Source: an uncultured Flavobacteriaceae bacterium (lineage in GTDB: Bacteria > Bacteroidota > Bacteroidia > Flavobacteriales > Flavobacteriaceae). Taken from it: a stretch of DNA of 53,987 bases. The stretch lies in NCBI GenBank assembly GCA_913052585.1, contig CAJXEB010000009.1, positions 1 to 53,987 of the forward strand, given 5' to 3'. The notes beneath the pieces are model-generated. The model saw nothing but the letters and a program-made list of their open reading frames with translations, had not been told where the DNA came from and searched no databases. Below, one piece after another: positions 1-8,441 of the stretch. Positions within the stretch are counted from its first letter, which is position 1. Each line of letters opens with the position of its first letter. Made by a program: the position numbers and the translations under genes.

Positions 1-306
1 CTATTTACATTGTAGTTTAATGACCCAAGTTCCAATTATTCTTATGAAAACGAATGCTTCTGGGATATTTTACATAATACTACATTATAGCTATCAAATG
101 GAAACAATGGCTTAAACAACATAATGAACATTTGTACTATAATTAATATTATGTCAAATAGAGTTTTTCTAGAACTCTCCTATAGATCGCTAAAGACCTT
201 CTTGTAATTCATCTTTTTAATTCTACTATTTGTATTATATTTGCGACCATTAAAAAATGCTGTTTTAAATGGGTACTTCTCTTTAAAAATGCTGAACTCA
301 TAAAAC
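1..306. other. Non-coding left end of window
   Basis: AT-rich stretch in which I find no convincing gene on either strand; all frames are broken by stops. A short minus-strand frame near positions 18-80 looks mildly protein-like but is too short to assign. The one feature I can support is a Bacteroidota -7 box near 236-243 that serves the next gene. Confidence 0.5.
236..243 (+). promoter_or_regulatory. -7 promoter box TATATTTG
   Basis: Exact match to the Bacteroidota -7 consensus TAnnTTTG, 63 bases before the ATG of the CDP-alcohol phosphatidyltransferase. I see no TTTG-type -33 element at the expected distance, so the call rests on the -7 box alone. Confidence 0.5.
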
Positions 307-1074
307 ATGTCAAAACTTCCAGCTGCCTACAAATTTATTGATCTTTCAGACTATGGTCGTCCCATAGCTCGACACATCGCGCTTTACCTTAAAGATACCA
401 GTTGTACTCCAGTACAAGTTACCTGGCTTTTTATTGTATCGGGACTTATTGGTGTTGCGGGAATGTTTTTTGGGTATTATTACCTAGCTGCTTTCTTCTT
501 AGTCCTAAAGTCTATCCTAGATGCTGCAGATGGTGAATTGGCTCGATTAAAAGAAACTCCTTCCTATACGGGTCGTTATTTTGATTCTATTGCAGATATC
601 TTATTAAATGCGTTGATCTTCTTCACACTTTATATTATTTGTGATATTTCATTTATATGGGTATTACTTAGTTTTTTGGGAATACAATTACAGGGAACAT
701 TGTATAATTATTACTATGTAATCCTTAGAAATAAGGTTAATGGCGATACCACCAGCAGGGTTTTTGAGACAGAAACTCCACAAGCACTTCCAGGTGAAAA
801 TCAACAGACTGTAAACATACTTTTTAAGCTTTATAGAATTCTTTATGGGGTTTTCGACATAATTATTTATCGCCTAGATAACAACGCCCCTCAAGGTAAA
901 ATATCGCCTAATTGGTTTATGACAGCTGTTTCCAGCTTTGGTTTAGGGTTTCAGTTGTTGCTAATTGGAATTTTCCTAATCCTTGGAATGAAAGAATTTA
1001 TAATTCCATTCTTTCTTTTGTATACTTTAATGGTACTTATTTTTATTGCTATCCGAAAGCTTTTAAATACTTAA
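307..1074 (+). CDS. CDP-alcohol phosphatidyltransferase family membrane protein
   Basis: Integral membrane enzyme of the CDP-OH-P transferase family, which moves a phosphoalcohol from a CDP-activated donor (CDP-diacylglycerol or a CDP-alcohol) to a second alcohol in phospholipid synthesis. The family signature DG-x2-AR-x8-G-x3-D-x3-D is complete: DG at residues 75-76, AR at 79-80, G at 89, D at 93 and D at 97. These residues bind the metal and the CDP moiety. About six hydrophobic segments follow the pattern of the family, and 255 residues is a normal length. Acceptor specificity cannot be read from the sequence. The gene stands alone, with an ATG start and its own promoter box upstream. Convergent with the J-domain gene. 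Confidence 0.88.
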   Translation: MSKLPAAYKFIDLSDYGRPIARHIALYLKDTSCTPVQVTWLFIVSGLIGVAGMFFGYYYLAAFFLVLKSILDAADGELARLKETPSYTGRYFDSIADILLNALIFFTLYIICDISFIWVLLSFLGIQLQGTLYNYYYVILRNKVNGDTTSRVFETETPQALPGENQQTVNILFKLYRILYGVFDIIIYRLDNNAPQGKISPNWFMTAVSSFGLGFQLLLIGIFLILGMKEFIIPFFLLYTLMVLIFIAIRKLLNT

Positions 1075-1098
1075 TTGTTTTTGTTGATCATAATTCAT

Positions 1099-1128
1099 AA
1101 AAAAAGCCCAATATAAAATTGAGCTTTG
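1099..1128 (-). terminator. Rho-independent terminator of the J-domain/KTSC gene
   Basis: Read on the minus strand, a 10-bp stem (AAAGCTCAAT / ATTGGGCTTT with one G-U pair) encloses a five-base loop and runs into a T tract, about 50 bases after the stop of the minus-strand gene. Confidence 0.6.
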
Positions 1129-1136
1129 ATAATTCT

Positions 1137-1166
1137 TTTTATTTTAGATTAATATCTAAAATAAAA
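1137..1166. repeat. Perfect 13-bp inverted repeat between convergent genes
   Basis: TTTTATTTTAGAT and its exact reverse complement flank a four-base TAAT loop. It lies between two convergent genes and could act as a weak AT-rich terminator hairpin in either direction. It has no G+C-rich stem. Confidence 0.55.
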
Positions 1167-1175
1167 TATGTTTTC

Positions 1176-1616
1176 TTAATTCGTGCGTTTCGACTTTCTG
1201 TAGATATAATTTGGATATATGGTACGTTTAGCAAATCGATTTAATTTATTGCTGTTAACCATTTTAATATAGATTTGTTTTGTAACACCAAAGTATTCAT
1301 ATGTTGATCCATCTAAAAAAGTGATTTCTAACAATAAGCCTTTATGCTTATAATCTTCAATATCTGAATTCGTAATGGTCTCTGTATAAACACCTAAATT
1401 TGCTTCTTTTGTTTCTGGCGCAATACTCACAAGAAAATGGTAACCATCAATGATTCTTCGACTTTGTACCTCTGCTTCTTCCTGCAAAGGATCTCCGTTT
1501 AGAAATTTGTCTGGATGCCACTCTTTAACCAAATTACGGTAGCTCTTTTTTAAAGACTTTAATTCGACTTCCTTTTCTACTCCAAAGAGTTTCTTGTATT
1601 CATTTATACGCTTCAT
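1176..1616 (-). CDS. J-domain and KTSC-domain protein
   Basis: Two-domain protein of 146 residues. Residues 5-60 form a J domain with the diagnostic HPD tripeptide at 34-36 after a basic helix II, so it is expected to stimulate the ATPase of DnaK. The C-terminal half (about 85-146) matches the KTSC domain: FLDGSTYEYFGV, then a conserved basic end with ANRxx-like and YPNYIYRK segments. The KTSC domain is found in lysyl-tRNA-synthetase-like and phage-related proteins and its role is not settled. The Gly/Phe and zinc-finger regions of true DnaJ are absent, so this is a specialised J protein. It has its own promoter box at 1639-1646 and terminator at 1099-1128. Confidence 0.75.
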   Translation of the reverse strand: MKRINEYKKLFGVEKEVELKSLKKSYRNLVKEWHPDKFLNGDPLQEEAEVQSRRIIDGYHFLVSIAPETKEANLGVYTETITNSDIEDYKHKGLLLEITFLDGSTYEYFGVTKQIYIKMVNSNKLNRFAKRTIYPNYIYRKSKRTN

Positions 1617-1638
1617 ATCACAAAATTATTTGAGGGCG

Positions 1639-1646
1639 CAAAAGTA
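1639..1646 (-). promoter_or_regulatory. -7 promoter box TACTTTTG
   Basis: TAnnTTTG on the minus strand, 23-30 bases upstream of the ATG of the J-domain/KTSC gene. No well-spaced -33 element is seen. Confidence 0.5.
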
Positions 1647-1693
1647 CATCTTAATATCAAATGAATTGCGAAAGTTTATAAAAAATATATTGA

Positions 1694-3007
1694 CTAAAGT
1701 AGTGTTACTCGAACCTTTTTCTTTTTCAAGCGTGTATTGTTTAGATTTAAAACTAAATCATCAGCCTTAGCCAATGGCACAGCAACAAAAGCACAATCTT
1801 GCTTAAGTTCAATAGCACCTAATTCATGCCTATCTAACTCGCCTTGTTTAAAAAATAATCCCGCAATATCTCCTTTGGAAATTTTATCTTTCCGTCCACC
1901 CGAAATAAACAACGTTTGCCAGTATTGTGGTTTATGTGGTGCTTTTTCAGAAATATCAACTCCTTTTACGTTTAGTATAAACTCAGGTAATAACTGATCT
2001 TTCCATTTAAGAACATAAGCAGTTCCTTTAGCATTCACTCTAGCTGTTCTTCCGTTTCTATGAATAAACTCCTCCTTATGTATCGGTAATTCGTAATGAA
2101 TAATAAATTTCATTTCTGGAATATCAATACCTCTTGCAGCCAAGTCTGTAGCTAATAATACTTGAGATGATCCGTTTCTAAATTTAATCAATGCCCGTTC
2201 TCTTTCTTTTTGTTCCATTCCGCCAGAAAAGCATGTATGACTAATTTTATGAAGCGCTAAGAATTCACTAACTGCACTGATACTATCTCTAAAATTACAG
2301 AAAATAATTCCAGGCTCATTTCCAATATGTTCCAATAAGCTTAAAAGGGTTTTCAATTTATTCTTATCTGGAGAAATGACTGTTTTAATAGCCAATTTTG
2401 ATGGTGTATTTTGATTTAAATAATTGATTGTAGTTGGCTTGTCTAACTTAACAAATGAAGGGACACTAACTCCTTGTGTAGCAGATGTTAATATACGCTT
2501 ACTTATAGCAGGTAATTGATCAATAATAGACTTCATTTGATCTTCAAAACCTTGTTCTAATGACTTATCAAATTCATCTAAAATTAGGGTTTTAATACTT
2601 TCCTTTGAAAAACGATCACTATTAAAATGGTCCAAAATTCTACCAGGTGTTCCTATTAAAACAGCAGGATTATGTTTGATTTCAATTTTATCTTTAGACA
2701 TAGGTCTTCCTCCATACACGGCATTGACTTTAAAGCCAGAGCCCATCGTACGTATGACTTGTTCTATTTGAATAGCTAATTCTCGTGTAGGGACTAATAT
2801 TAATGCTTGAACTTCATTGCAGTCTGAGTCTAAGGATTTTAATAAAGGCAAGGAGAACCCAAGTGTTTTTCCAGTACCTGTTGGAGATAATAAAATGGTG
2901 TTTGCAGTGGTTTCTATGACAGCAATTGCTTCTTGCTGCATAGGATTTAACGTATGAATATTTAATTTTGTTAATATATCCTGTTGATCTTTTATGTTAT
3001 TAGCCAT
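1694..3007 (-). CDS. DEAD-box RNA helicase with DbpA-type RNA-binding domain
   Basis: ATP-dependent RNA helicase of 437 residues. Walker A PTGTGKT is at 42-48, motif Ia PTREL near 73, motif II reads DEFD at 144-147 instead of DEAD, motif III SAT is at 175-177, and motif VI reads HRNGRTAR near 316. The last ~75 residues, after a linker, match the DbpA/CsdA RNA-binding domain, which in DbpA targets the helicase to hairpin 92 of 23S rRNA. A role in large-subunit assembly is therefore likely. The start lies two bases after the stop of the upstream helicase gene, so the two are surely cotranscribed. The symbol dbpA fits the domain make-up but orthology was not tested. Confidence 0.88.
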   Translation of the reverse strand: MANNIKDQQDILTKLNIHTLNPMQQEAIAVIETTANTILLSPTGTGKTLGFSLPLLKSLDSDCNEVQALILVPTRELAIQIEQVIRTMGSGFKVNAVYGGRPMSKDKIEIKHNPAVLIGTPGRILDHFNSDRFSKESIKTLILDEFDKSLEQGFEDQMKSIIDQLPAISKRILTSATQGVSVPSFVKLDKPTTINYLNQNTPSKLAIKTVISPDKNKLKTLLSLLEHIGNEPGIIFCNFRDSISAVSEFLALHKISHTCFSGGMEQKERERALIKFRNGSSQVLLATDLAARGIDIPEMKFIIHYELPIHKEEFIHRNGRTARVNAKGTAYVLKWKDQLLPEFILNVKGVDISEKAPHKPQYWQTLFISGGRKDKISKGDIAGLFFKQGELDRHELGAIELKQDCAFVAVPLAKADDLVLNLNNTRLKKKKVRVTLL

Positions 3008-3009
3008 AA

Positions 3010-4353
3010 TTACTTCTTTTTATGCTTTTTTGTAGAATCTGTCTTTGTGTTTGCTGAACTCGTTTGTACCAAATAATTTGCCAATATTTTTTCAACCAAT
3101 TCTTCTTTGGTTAAATGATGAAATATTGTTTTTATTTTTGTTTTAAATTCTTCAGATACTTCTCTATTTGGTTTGGTTTTAAAAACTTTCCTTGCCCATA
3201 ACAAACCATTGTTTTCTTCGATACTTTGAACATCTGCTTTTATAAATTCTTTGAATGTAATGCCCAACTCATTTTCAAATTCTGGCATTTCCTCAACCTC
3301 TTCCTTTTGTATAATACTCAATGAAAGTCCCTTCGCTCCTGCTCTAGCGGTTCTACCACTCCTGTGAACATAGGTGTCATAAGTGTCTGGCAAATGGTAA
3401 TTAACAACGTATGAAATTTCTTTAACATCAATACCACGAGCTGCCAAATCTGTGGCAACTAAAATATCTATATGGCCTTCTCTAAACTGACCCATAATTC
3501 GATCACGAATGGTTTGTGCTAAACTTCCGTGAATGGCACCAGATGAGAATTTATTTATCGCTAATTTTTTTGCGAGTTTATTAACTGCAGCTTTGGTTTT
3601 ACAAAATATAATACCACGTTCCCCTTCTTTAGAGTTTAAAAAGTGCATTAATACTTCCAGTTTCTCTATAGGTTCTACAACCATATACTGATGATCGATG
3701 CCTTGATGACCAACAGTTCCCATATCTGCTTCTATATGCACCACATGCTTTGACATATAATTTTGCACCAATTGTTTTATAGTACCGGGCATAGTAGCGG
3801 TAAACAATAAGGTTCTTCTAGATGTTGGAATGTCTTTTATAATAAGGTCTAAATCTTTCTTTAAGGCACTTACCATTTCATCAGCCTCATCCAACACTAA
3901 ATACTTTAAGTCTTTTAGAGAGATCGCTTCACGTTCCATTAAGTCTACCAAACGTCCAGGAGTTGCCACTACCATGTGAGTGGTAGTTTTTAAGCGTTCT
4001 ATTTGAGGTTTTATAGGAATACCACCGCATAACGATGCGATAGTTATTTTTGGACTAGAAGCAGCAAAAGAAACTAAATTATTATAGATCTGTTGTCCTA
4101 GTTCTCGTGTAGGTGCTAATATTAATGTCTGAACATTGGTATTATCTAAATCAATTAACTGTAATAATGGAAGTCCAAAAGCAGCTGTTTTTCCTGTTCC
4201 TGTTTTTGCTAAAACCACCAAATCTTCTTTTTGACTTAGCACTACAGGTATTGCTTTTTCTTGAATATCTGTAGGAACGGATATTTGTAAATCGGCTAAA
4301 CCTAATTGTAATTGCTCATTTATTCCTAAATCTGAGAAGGATTTTGACATCAT
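3010..4353 (-). CDS. DEAD-box RNA helicase
   Basis: Two RecA-like domains with Q motif (TDIQEKAIP), AKTGTGKT, PTREL, TPGR, DEAD, SAT, and HRSGRTAR, followed by a charged C-terminal extension ending in a lysine-rich tail. It unwinds short RNA duplexes, and the basic tail suggests rRNA or mRNA contacts. The frame is open further upstream (to 4401), but a -7 box at 4366-4373 lies inside that extension, so translation must start downstream of it at the tandem ATGATG (4353 or 4350). It is the first gene of a two-helicase operon with the DbpA-like gene two bases downstream. Helicases of this group are often cold-induced in bacteria. Two cold-shock genes lie just upstream. Confidence 0.9.
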   Translation of the reverse strand: MMSKSFSDLGINEQLQLGLADLQISVPTDIQEKAIPVVLSQKEDLVVLAKTGTGKTAAFGLPLLQLIDLDNTNVQTLILAPTRELGQQIYNNLVSFAASSPKITIASLCGGIPIKPQIERLKTTTHMVVATPGRLVDLMEREAISLKDLKYLVLDEADEMVSALKKDLDLIIKDIPTSRRTLLFTATMPGTIKQLVQNYMSKHVVHIEADMGTVGHQGIDHQYMVVEPIEKLEVLMHFLNSKEGERGIIFCKTKAAVNKLAKKLAINKFSSGAIHGSLAQTIRDRIMGQFREGHIDILVATDLAARGIDVKEISYVVNYHLPDTYDTYVHRSGRTARAGAKGLSLSIIQKEEVEEMPEFENELGITFKEFIKADVQSIEENNGLLWARKVFKTKPNREVSEEFKTKIKTIFHHLTKEELVEKILANYLVQTSSANTKTDSTKKHKKK

Positions 4354-4365
4354 ATTAATTTTCTG

Positions 4366-4373
4366 CAAAGATA
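4366..4373 (-). promoter_or_regulatory. -7 promoter box TATCTTTG
   Basis: TAnnTTTG on the minus strand, 12 bases upstream of the tandem ATG of the DEAD-box helicase. It decides the start codon, because the longer open frame would overlap the promoter. Confidence 0.6.
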
Positions 4374-4560
4374 GACACTCTTTTATAGGGAATACCACCA
4401 AAAATTGGTTTGTTATTCTTTTCTTATTATCGAAAATTTTATAATCCCAGCATCGACATTCGAACTATTTGAAATAAGTGATTTTATTGTATTTTTAAAT
4501 TTATCCCCTGTGTAAAATTTGGATTAAAAAATTAATTATTTCTTTTTAAAATATTTAACA

Positions 4561-4592
4561 AAAAAAAGAGCCCATCAATTTGATGGGCTCTT
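4561..4592 (-). terminator. Rho-independent terminator of the 63-residue cold-shock gene
   Basis: A perfect 12-bp stem (AAGAGCCCATCA / TGATGGGCTCTT, loop of three) lies 24 bases after the stop codon on the minus strand. It is followed by a run of seven T. Confidence 0.88.
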
Positions 4593-4615
4593 GTATTTAT
4601 GTTTGAAAGTATGTA

Positions 4616-4807
4616 TTAAGCTACTTTTACATTTACTGCGTTTAAACCTTTGTTTCCTTCTTTAAGGTCAAAAGTTACGTCATCACCTTCACGAATCTCG
4701 TCAATTAAACCAGAAATGTGTACAAAATGATCTTTTTCAACACCTTCTTCTGTGATAAATCCAAATCCTTTAGTGTCGTTGAAAAATTTTACTGTTCCTT
4801 TACTCAT
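4616..4807 (-). CDS. Cold-shock protein, CspA family
   Basis: Single cold-shock domain of 63 residues, an OB fold that binds single-stranded RNA and DNA and melts secondary structure as an RNA chaperone. RNP1 is KGFGFI at about residues 13-18 and RNP2 is HFVHI at about 27-31, both with the usual aromatic residues. A -7 box at 4846-4853 puts the transcription start about 33 bases before the ATG. The long 5' leader that controls E. coli cspA is therefore missing here. The gene is monocistronic with a strong terminator. The flanking helicases and the second cold-shock gene suggest a shared job in RNA remodelling. Confidence 0.95.
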   Translation of the reverse strand: MSKGTVKFFNDTKGFGFITEEGVEKDHFVHISGLIDEIREGDDVTFDLKEGNKGLNAVNVKVA

Positions 4808-4845
4808 CGTAATTAAATTATAATTTATTAATATTTATTATTCTG

Positions 4846-4853
4846 CAAATATA
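4846..4853 (-). promoter_or_regulatory. Promoter of the cold-shock gene (TTG-N19-TATATTTG)
   Basis: Minus-strand -7 box TATATTTG with a TTG at 4873-4875, 19 bases upstream, which fits the spacing of the Bacteroidota -33/-7 promoter. Confidence 0.6.
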
Positions 4854-4952
4854 GTACTATAAAATAAAAATTCAATTAATTAGTTAATTTATTTTAATTA
4901 ACTGATTGTCAGCATTTTTAATGAGTTTTTTGGTGAAAAATTAGGATTTTTG

Positions 4953-5414
4953 TTATTTTACTATGGTAACTTTTACTGCATTCATACCTTTCATTCCCTT
5001 TTCAAGTTCAAAAGAGACTCTGTTTCCTTCAGTTATTTCATCTACTAAGCCACTTACATGGCAGAAATATTTTTCTTGATTCTCTCCATCTACAATAAAC
5101 CCGAATCCTTTAGAAGTATCAAAAAATGATACCGTTCCTGTTCTTACAGGATTTAATTCTACTCTATCACTATCAAGTGTTTTTGGAACACTAACCTCAA
5201 TACTTTCAATATCAACTTTTAATTTTTCTGAAGGATCTGGCGGAGTATCAGTTAAATTACCAAAATGATCAACATAGGCAAATTCAATTCCTTTTTTTCC
5301 AGTCTCTTTAGCTTCAGCTTTTCGGGCTTCCATTTTTTTCCTCTTATCTTCCCGTTTTTTCAAACGTTTTTTCTCCTTTTCACTCTTGTTAAATGTTTGC
5401 TGCGATTTTGCCAT
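4953..5414 (-). CDS. Cold-shock-domain protein with basic N-terminal extension
   Basis: 153 residues in two parts. Residues 1-45 are dense in Lys, Arg and Glu and look like a helical, RNA-contacting tail. A linker of about 45 residues leads to a C-terminal cold-shock domain (92-153) with RNP1 KGFGFI and RNP2 YFCHV. The C-terminal domain is close in sequence to the neighbouring 63-residue protein, including the shared SGLVDEITEG-type segment, so a duplication is likely. This layout is common in Bacteroidota. It probably acts as an RNA chaperone tethered to RNA or ribosomes by the basic tail, but that is inference. I found no clean -7 box upstream. Confidence 0.85.
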   Translation of the reverse strand: MAKSQQTFNKSEKEKKRLKKREDKRKKMEARKAEAKETGKKGIEFAYVDHFGNLTDTPPDPSEKLKVDIESIEVSVPKTLDSDRVELNPVRTGTVSFFDTSKGFGFIVDGENQEKYFCHVSGLVDEITEGNRVSFELEKGMKGMNAVKVTIVK

Positions 5415-5525
5415 TCTTATTTTTTAATTTATATGCCCCAATATTAATAATAATTAATCAGAAAAATAAATATAATCAAATTAATTATAAATAAAAATTT
5501 ATAACATTATAATGATTGTACTACA

Positions 5526-6458
5526 TTAAAACTTTTGTTTTCTATTTTTAAATCTAGAAAGAATTGCTAACTTCTTTTTTGTATTTATAAAATATACTCC
5601 TGTAAGTAATATTACTGCAGCAATCACGGATTGCATTGTTATTTGTTCATCCAATAAGTACCAACCCAATAATAGTGCTATAATAGGATTTACATAAGTT
5701 GAAGTTGCAACTTTTTCAGGAGATACCACTTTAAGTAAAAAATTAAAGGAAGTAAAGGCAACAATACTACCAAACACTATTAAAAGGATCATAGACCATA
5801 AAACAGACTCACTCCATTGAACTGGGCTAATCCATGTTTCACCTAACGAAAAACTTACTATAGCTAACATAATACCACCTGTTAGCATTTGATAACCAGT
5901 ATTTACAAAATAATTAGATGGAAGATCTGCGGTACCAACAAATAAACTAGCATAAGCCCAACTAATCATACATAAAAATATCAATCCAATACTTAATGCA
6001 CTGTTCTCATCCATGAGAATATGATTTTGACTAACTAATAAAAAAATACCCAACATTCCTAAGAAAACACCAATCATAGACATGGCTTGAATTTTTTTAC
6101 CTTGAAGAACTCGCATTAAAACTAAAATAACAAGAGGTTGTGCAGAAATCTCAAGAGCAGCGAAACCACTATCAATATATTTTAAAGTCCAAACCACTAA
6201 TCCATTTCCAAATGTGAGAAATAAAAACCCTGCAATTGCAGTATTAAAAAATTGCTTTCGGGTAATTCTTATTGGTATTTTTAAAATTTTGGCAATACCA
6301 AAAATTAAAAAACTAGAAACAATAAACCTTGTTGATGCCAACATAAATGCAGGTAATTCTGCAACAGCAATTTTATTTAACAGATAGGTAGATCCCCAAA
6401 TTACATAAATGGCAAAAAAAGCGAGTGCTATAAGAATTTTGTTTTGAGGCTTATCCAT
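5526..6458 (-). CDS. EamA/DMT-family transporter
   Basis: 310-residue membrane protein with about ten hydrophobic segments and two EamA repeats, a typical drug/metabolite transporter size. The first repeat opens with the family pattern IWGSTYLLNK near residues 21-30, and the second carries the SPEKVATSTYVNPIIALLLG segment. Such proteins usually export amino acids or other small metabolites, but the substrate cannot be read here. A lysine-rich cytoplasmic tail closes the protein. A TACATTTG box (6473-6480) lies 14 bases upstream of the ATG, giving a very short leader. No obvious partner gene. Confidence 0.88.
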   Translation of the reverse strand: MDKPQNKILIALAFFAIYVIWGSTYLLNKIAVAELPAFMLASTRFIVSSFLIFGIAKILKIPIRITRKQFFNTAIAGFLFLTFGNGLVVWTLKYIDSGFAALEISAQPLVILVLMRVLQGKKIQAMSMIGVFLGMLGIFLLVSQNHILMDENSALSIGLIFLCMISWAYASLFVGTADLPSNYFVNTGYQMLTGGIMLAIVSFSLGETWISPVQWSESVLWSMILLIVFGSIVAFTSFNFLLKVVSPEKVATSTYVNPIIALLLGWYLLDEQITMQSVIAAVILLTGVYFINTKKKLAILSRFKNRKQKF

Positions 6459-6472
6459 TGTTTTTCCTTACG

Positions 6473-6480
6473 CAAATGTA
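6473..6480 (-). promoter_or_regulatory. -7 promoter box TACATTTG
   Basis: TAnnTTTG on the minus strand, 14 bases before the ATG of the EamA-family transporter gene. Confidence 0.5.
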
Positions 6481-6541
6481 AGAAAAATCAAGGCATAAAT
6501 ATATTTTACAAAATGGTTATGCGGATTAAATTAAACTATAA

Positions 6542-7162
6542 CTATAAGATGTTGAATATAACTAAGGCATAAAGGTAAAAACGAACAAAACGTAATAAAC
6601 CAAACAATAAGTAATTTTTGAATTTATAATGAATTAATCCTGCTGCAATACTTGTCATAGAAAAAGGTATTGGTAATAATGCCCCAACAACAATTAAAAA
6701 TCCGCCCCATTTTCGAATCATTTTGACATGTTTTTCCATCTTCACTTCTAAATAATTATATATAGAAGGCATATTTGAAATAGTTTTACCAATAAAAAAC
6801 GAAATAATCCCACCAACATATGATAAAACTGCAAGCATCGATAAGAAAAATACAGGCATTTCAGTTTTATCTGCCCAAGCTATAAATATTTCTGGAGGTA
6901 TTAATCCTAAAAGTGATTCAGAGGCAAAGAACACCCCTAAAATAGTAAGTGGATTAAAGGTAGTAGTGATAGAAGTAAATAAATCATTAAAATCAAAAAA
7001 GAATTCATGAATTAACCATAATAATATTATAAAAATTAAAATTGGAAGTAAAGCCTTTCCTAGGCTAGATTTCACAAAAGAATAAAAACCAGTATATGAA
7101 TAATACTGATGCAGTAATCTTAATTTAGATTTTTTTACACTTTGTTTAGGGCCTGAGTTCAT
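6542..7162 (-). CDS. VTT/DedA-like membrane protein
   Basis: 206 residues with about four to five hydrophobic segments. The part around residues 150-175 (WGGFLIVVGALLPIPFSM followed by AAG) matches the conserved G-x-F-x-x-x-x-P-x-P core of VTT (SNARE-associated/DedA) proteins. A re-entrant segment with Glu (SLLGLIPPEIFIAW) near residue 90 fits the same family. DedA proteins act in membrane homeostasis and undecaprenyl-phosphate recycling; whether this shorter member does so is unknown. The basic N-terminus suggests an N-in topology. Two candidate promoter boxes lie upstream, TACATTTG at 7231-7238 and the variant TATCTTCG at 7195-7202. Confidence 0.7.
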   Translation of the reverse strand: MNSGPKQSVKKSKLRLLHQYYSYTGFYSFVKSSLGKALLPILIFIILLWLIHEFFFDFNDLFTSITTTFNPLTILGVFFASESLLGLIPPEIFIAWADKTEMPVFFLSMLAVLSYVGGIISFFIGKTISNMPSIYNYLEVKMEKHVKMIRKWGGFLIVVGALLPIPFSMTSIAAGLIHYKFKNYLLFGLLRFVRFYLYALVIFNIL

Positions 7163-7194
7163 AGAAATTTTAGCAAGTTTTAATCAAACGAGTA

Positions 7195-7202
7195 CGAAGA
7201 TA
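7195..7202 (-). promoter_or_regulatory. Variant -7 box TATCTTCG
   Basis: One base off TAnnTTTG. The identical octamer precedes genes at 13918-13925 and 21737-21744, which makes it a recurrent variant. A canonical TACATTTG lies further upstream at 7231-7238. Confidence 0.35.
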
Positions 7203-7302
7203 ACATGTATTTCTAATTTTTATTTTACAACAAATGTATATTAACAGTTAATTATGATGATGATAAGAAAACATTTAGAAATACTTGCTGTAAACCATAT
7301 AG

Positions 7303-8439
7303 TTAGTTTCTCCACCAAGGATCTATTTCTTCAGTATAATTTAATTCAATTTCTATAGACTCCCCTATTTTAGGAATCACTAAATCAATTTTTAATTCCT
7401 TAGCTTTTTTTGAAAGCCTTTCTACAGGGTCTATCCAAGAATGAGGTGCTAACTTAAATGCACCCCAATGTATAGGCATCATTTTTTTAGCTTTTACATC
7501 TAATCCAGCTTGTGCAGTTTCTTCAGGGTACATATGCACTAATGGCCATAAATCATTGTATTGCCCACATTCCATAAATGCAAAATCGAATGGGCCATAC
7601 TTATCTCCTATTTCTTTAAAATGAGGTGCATAACCACTATCTCCACTAAAAAATAAATTTTCATTTTCTGATTGAATAATCCAAGAACACCACAATGTTT
7701 TTTCTCTATCTGCTAAGCCTCTTCCTGAAAAATGTTGAGCTGGAGTACATCGAATCGTTAATTCGTCATATTTAATTTCTTGCCACCAATCTAATTCAAT
7801 AATTCTTTCTTTTTCAATACCCCATTTTAATAAATGAATTCCAACACCTAAAGGAGTGTAAAACATATTGACTTTATCTTTAAGTTTTTGAATCGATTCG
7901 AAATCTAAATGGTCATAATGATCATGGGTAATCAATACAGCATCTATATGAGGTAGTTTTTCAATTTCAATAGGCAATTCATTACTAAAACGATTGCCTC
8001 CTAATAATGGATTTGGTGCTGGAACATTACCAAACATAGGGTCTATTAATAAGTTTTTACCTTTGATTTGCAATAAGAATGTAGAATGACCAAACCAAAT
8101 AAACCTAGTTTTCGAATTATAATCAGCAATAGTAATAGAGTCAATTTTTTGAACAGCTATATTTTTATTAGGTCTAGAATTGGAATCTGAATTAAACAAG
8201 GCTCCTATTGCTTTAAATGTATCTTTAAAACTCATTTCCATCTTAACACCATCATTATTTATAAATTTACCATCCTTATAATGCTTTGATTTAGAAAAAA
8301 CCTCCTGTTGTTGTTTTGTAGCTTCTCCACCAAATTGAGGACTTAGATTAATAAAAAATACTCCGATAATTATTAATAAAGCAATTAGGCTTAAAACTAT
8401 ATATAACATCCTTATAATTATACTTTTTATAAATTTCAA
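7303..8439 (-). CDS. Membrane-anchored metallo-beta-lactamase-fold hydrolase (NAPE-PLD/UlaG-like)
   Basis: 378 residues. A single hydrophobic segment (about 5-30) should anchor the protein in the inner membrane with the catalytic domain outside. The hydrolase domain has the two-metal motif HDHYDHLD near residue 182, an early FGHSTFLLQ strand motif, FFSGDSGY and a final PIHWGAF histidine, the set seen in Lactamase_B_2 proteins such as N-acyl-phosphatidylethanolamine phospholipase D and UlaG. Phospholipid or another phosphodiester is a plausible substrate, but nothing here fixes it. The ATG lies two bases after the stop of the flavoprotein gene, so the pair forms an operon. Confidence 0.85.
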   Translation of the reverse strand: MKFIKSIIIRMLYIVLSLIALLIIIGVFFINLSPQFGGEATKQQQEVFSKSKHYKDGKFINNDGVKMEMSFKDTFKAIGALFNSDSNSRPNKNIAVQKIDSITIADYNSKTRFIWFGHSTFLLQIKGKNLLIDPMFGNVPAPNPLLGGNRFSNELPIEIEKLPHIDAVLITHDHYDHLDFESIQKLKDKVNMFYTPLGVGIHLLKWGIEKERIIELDWWQEIKYDELTIRCTPAQHFSGRGLADREKTLWCSWIIQSENENLFFSGDSGYAPHFKEIGDKYGPFDFAFMECGQYNDLWPLVHMYPEETAQAGLDVKAKKMMPIHWGAFKLAPHSWIDPVERLSKKAKELKIDLVIPKIGESIEIELNYTEEIDPWWRN

Positions 8440-8441
8440 AA

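Noticed and set aside
1-306. A degraded gene on the minus strand at the left end
   Set aside because: Only a short, mildly protein-like stretch is visible and no family could be named.
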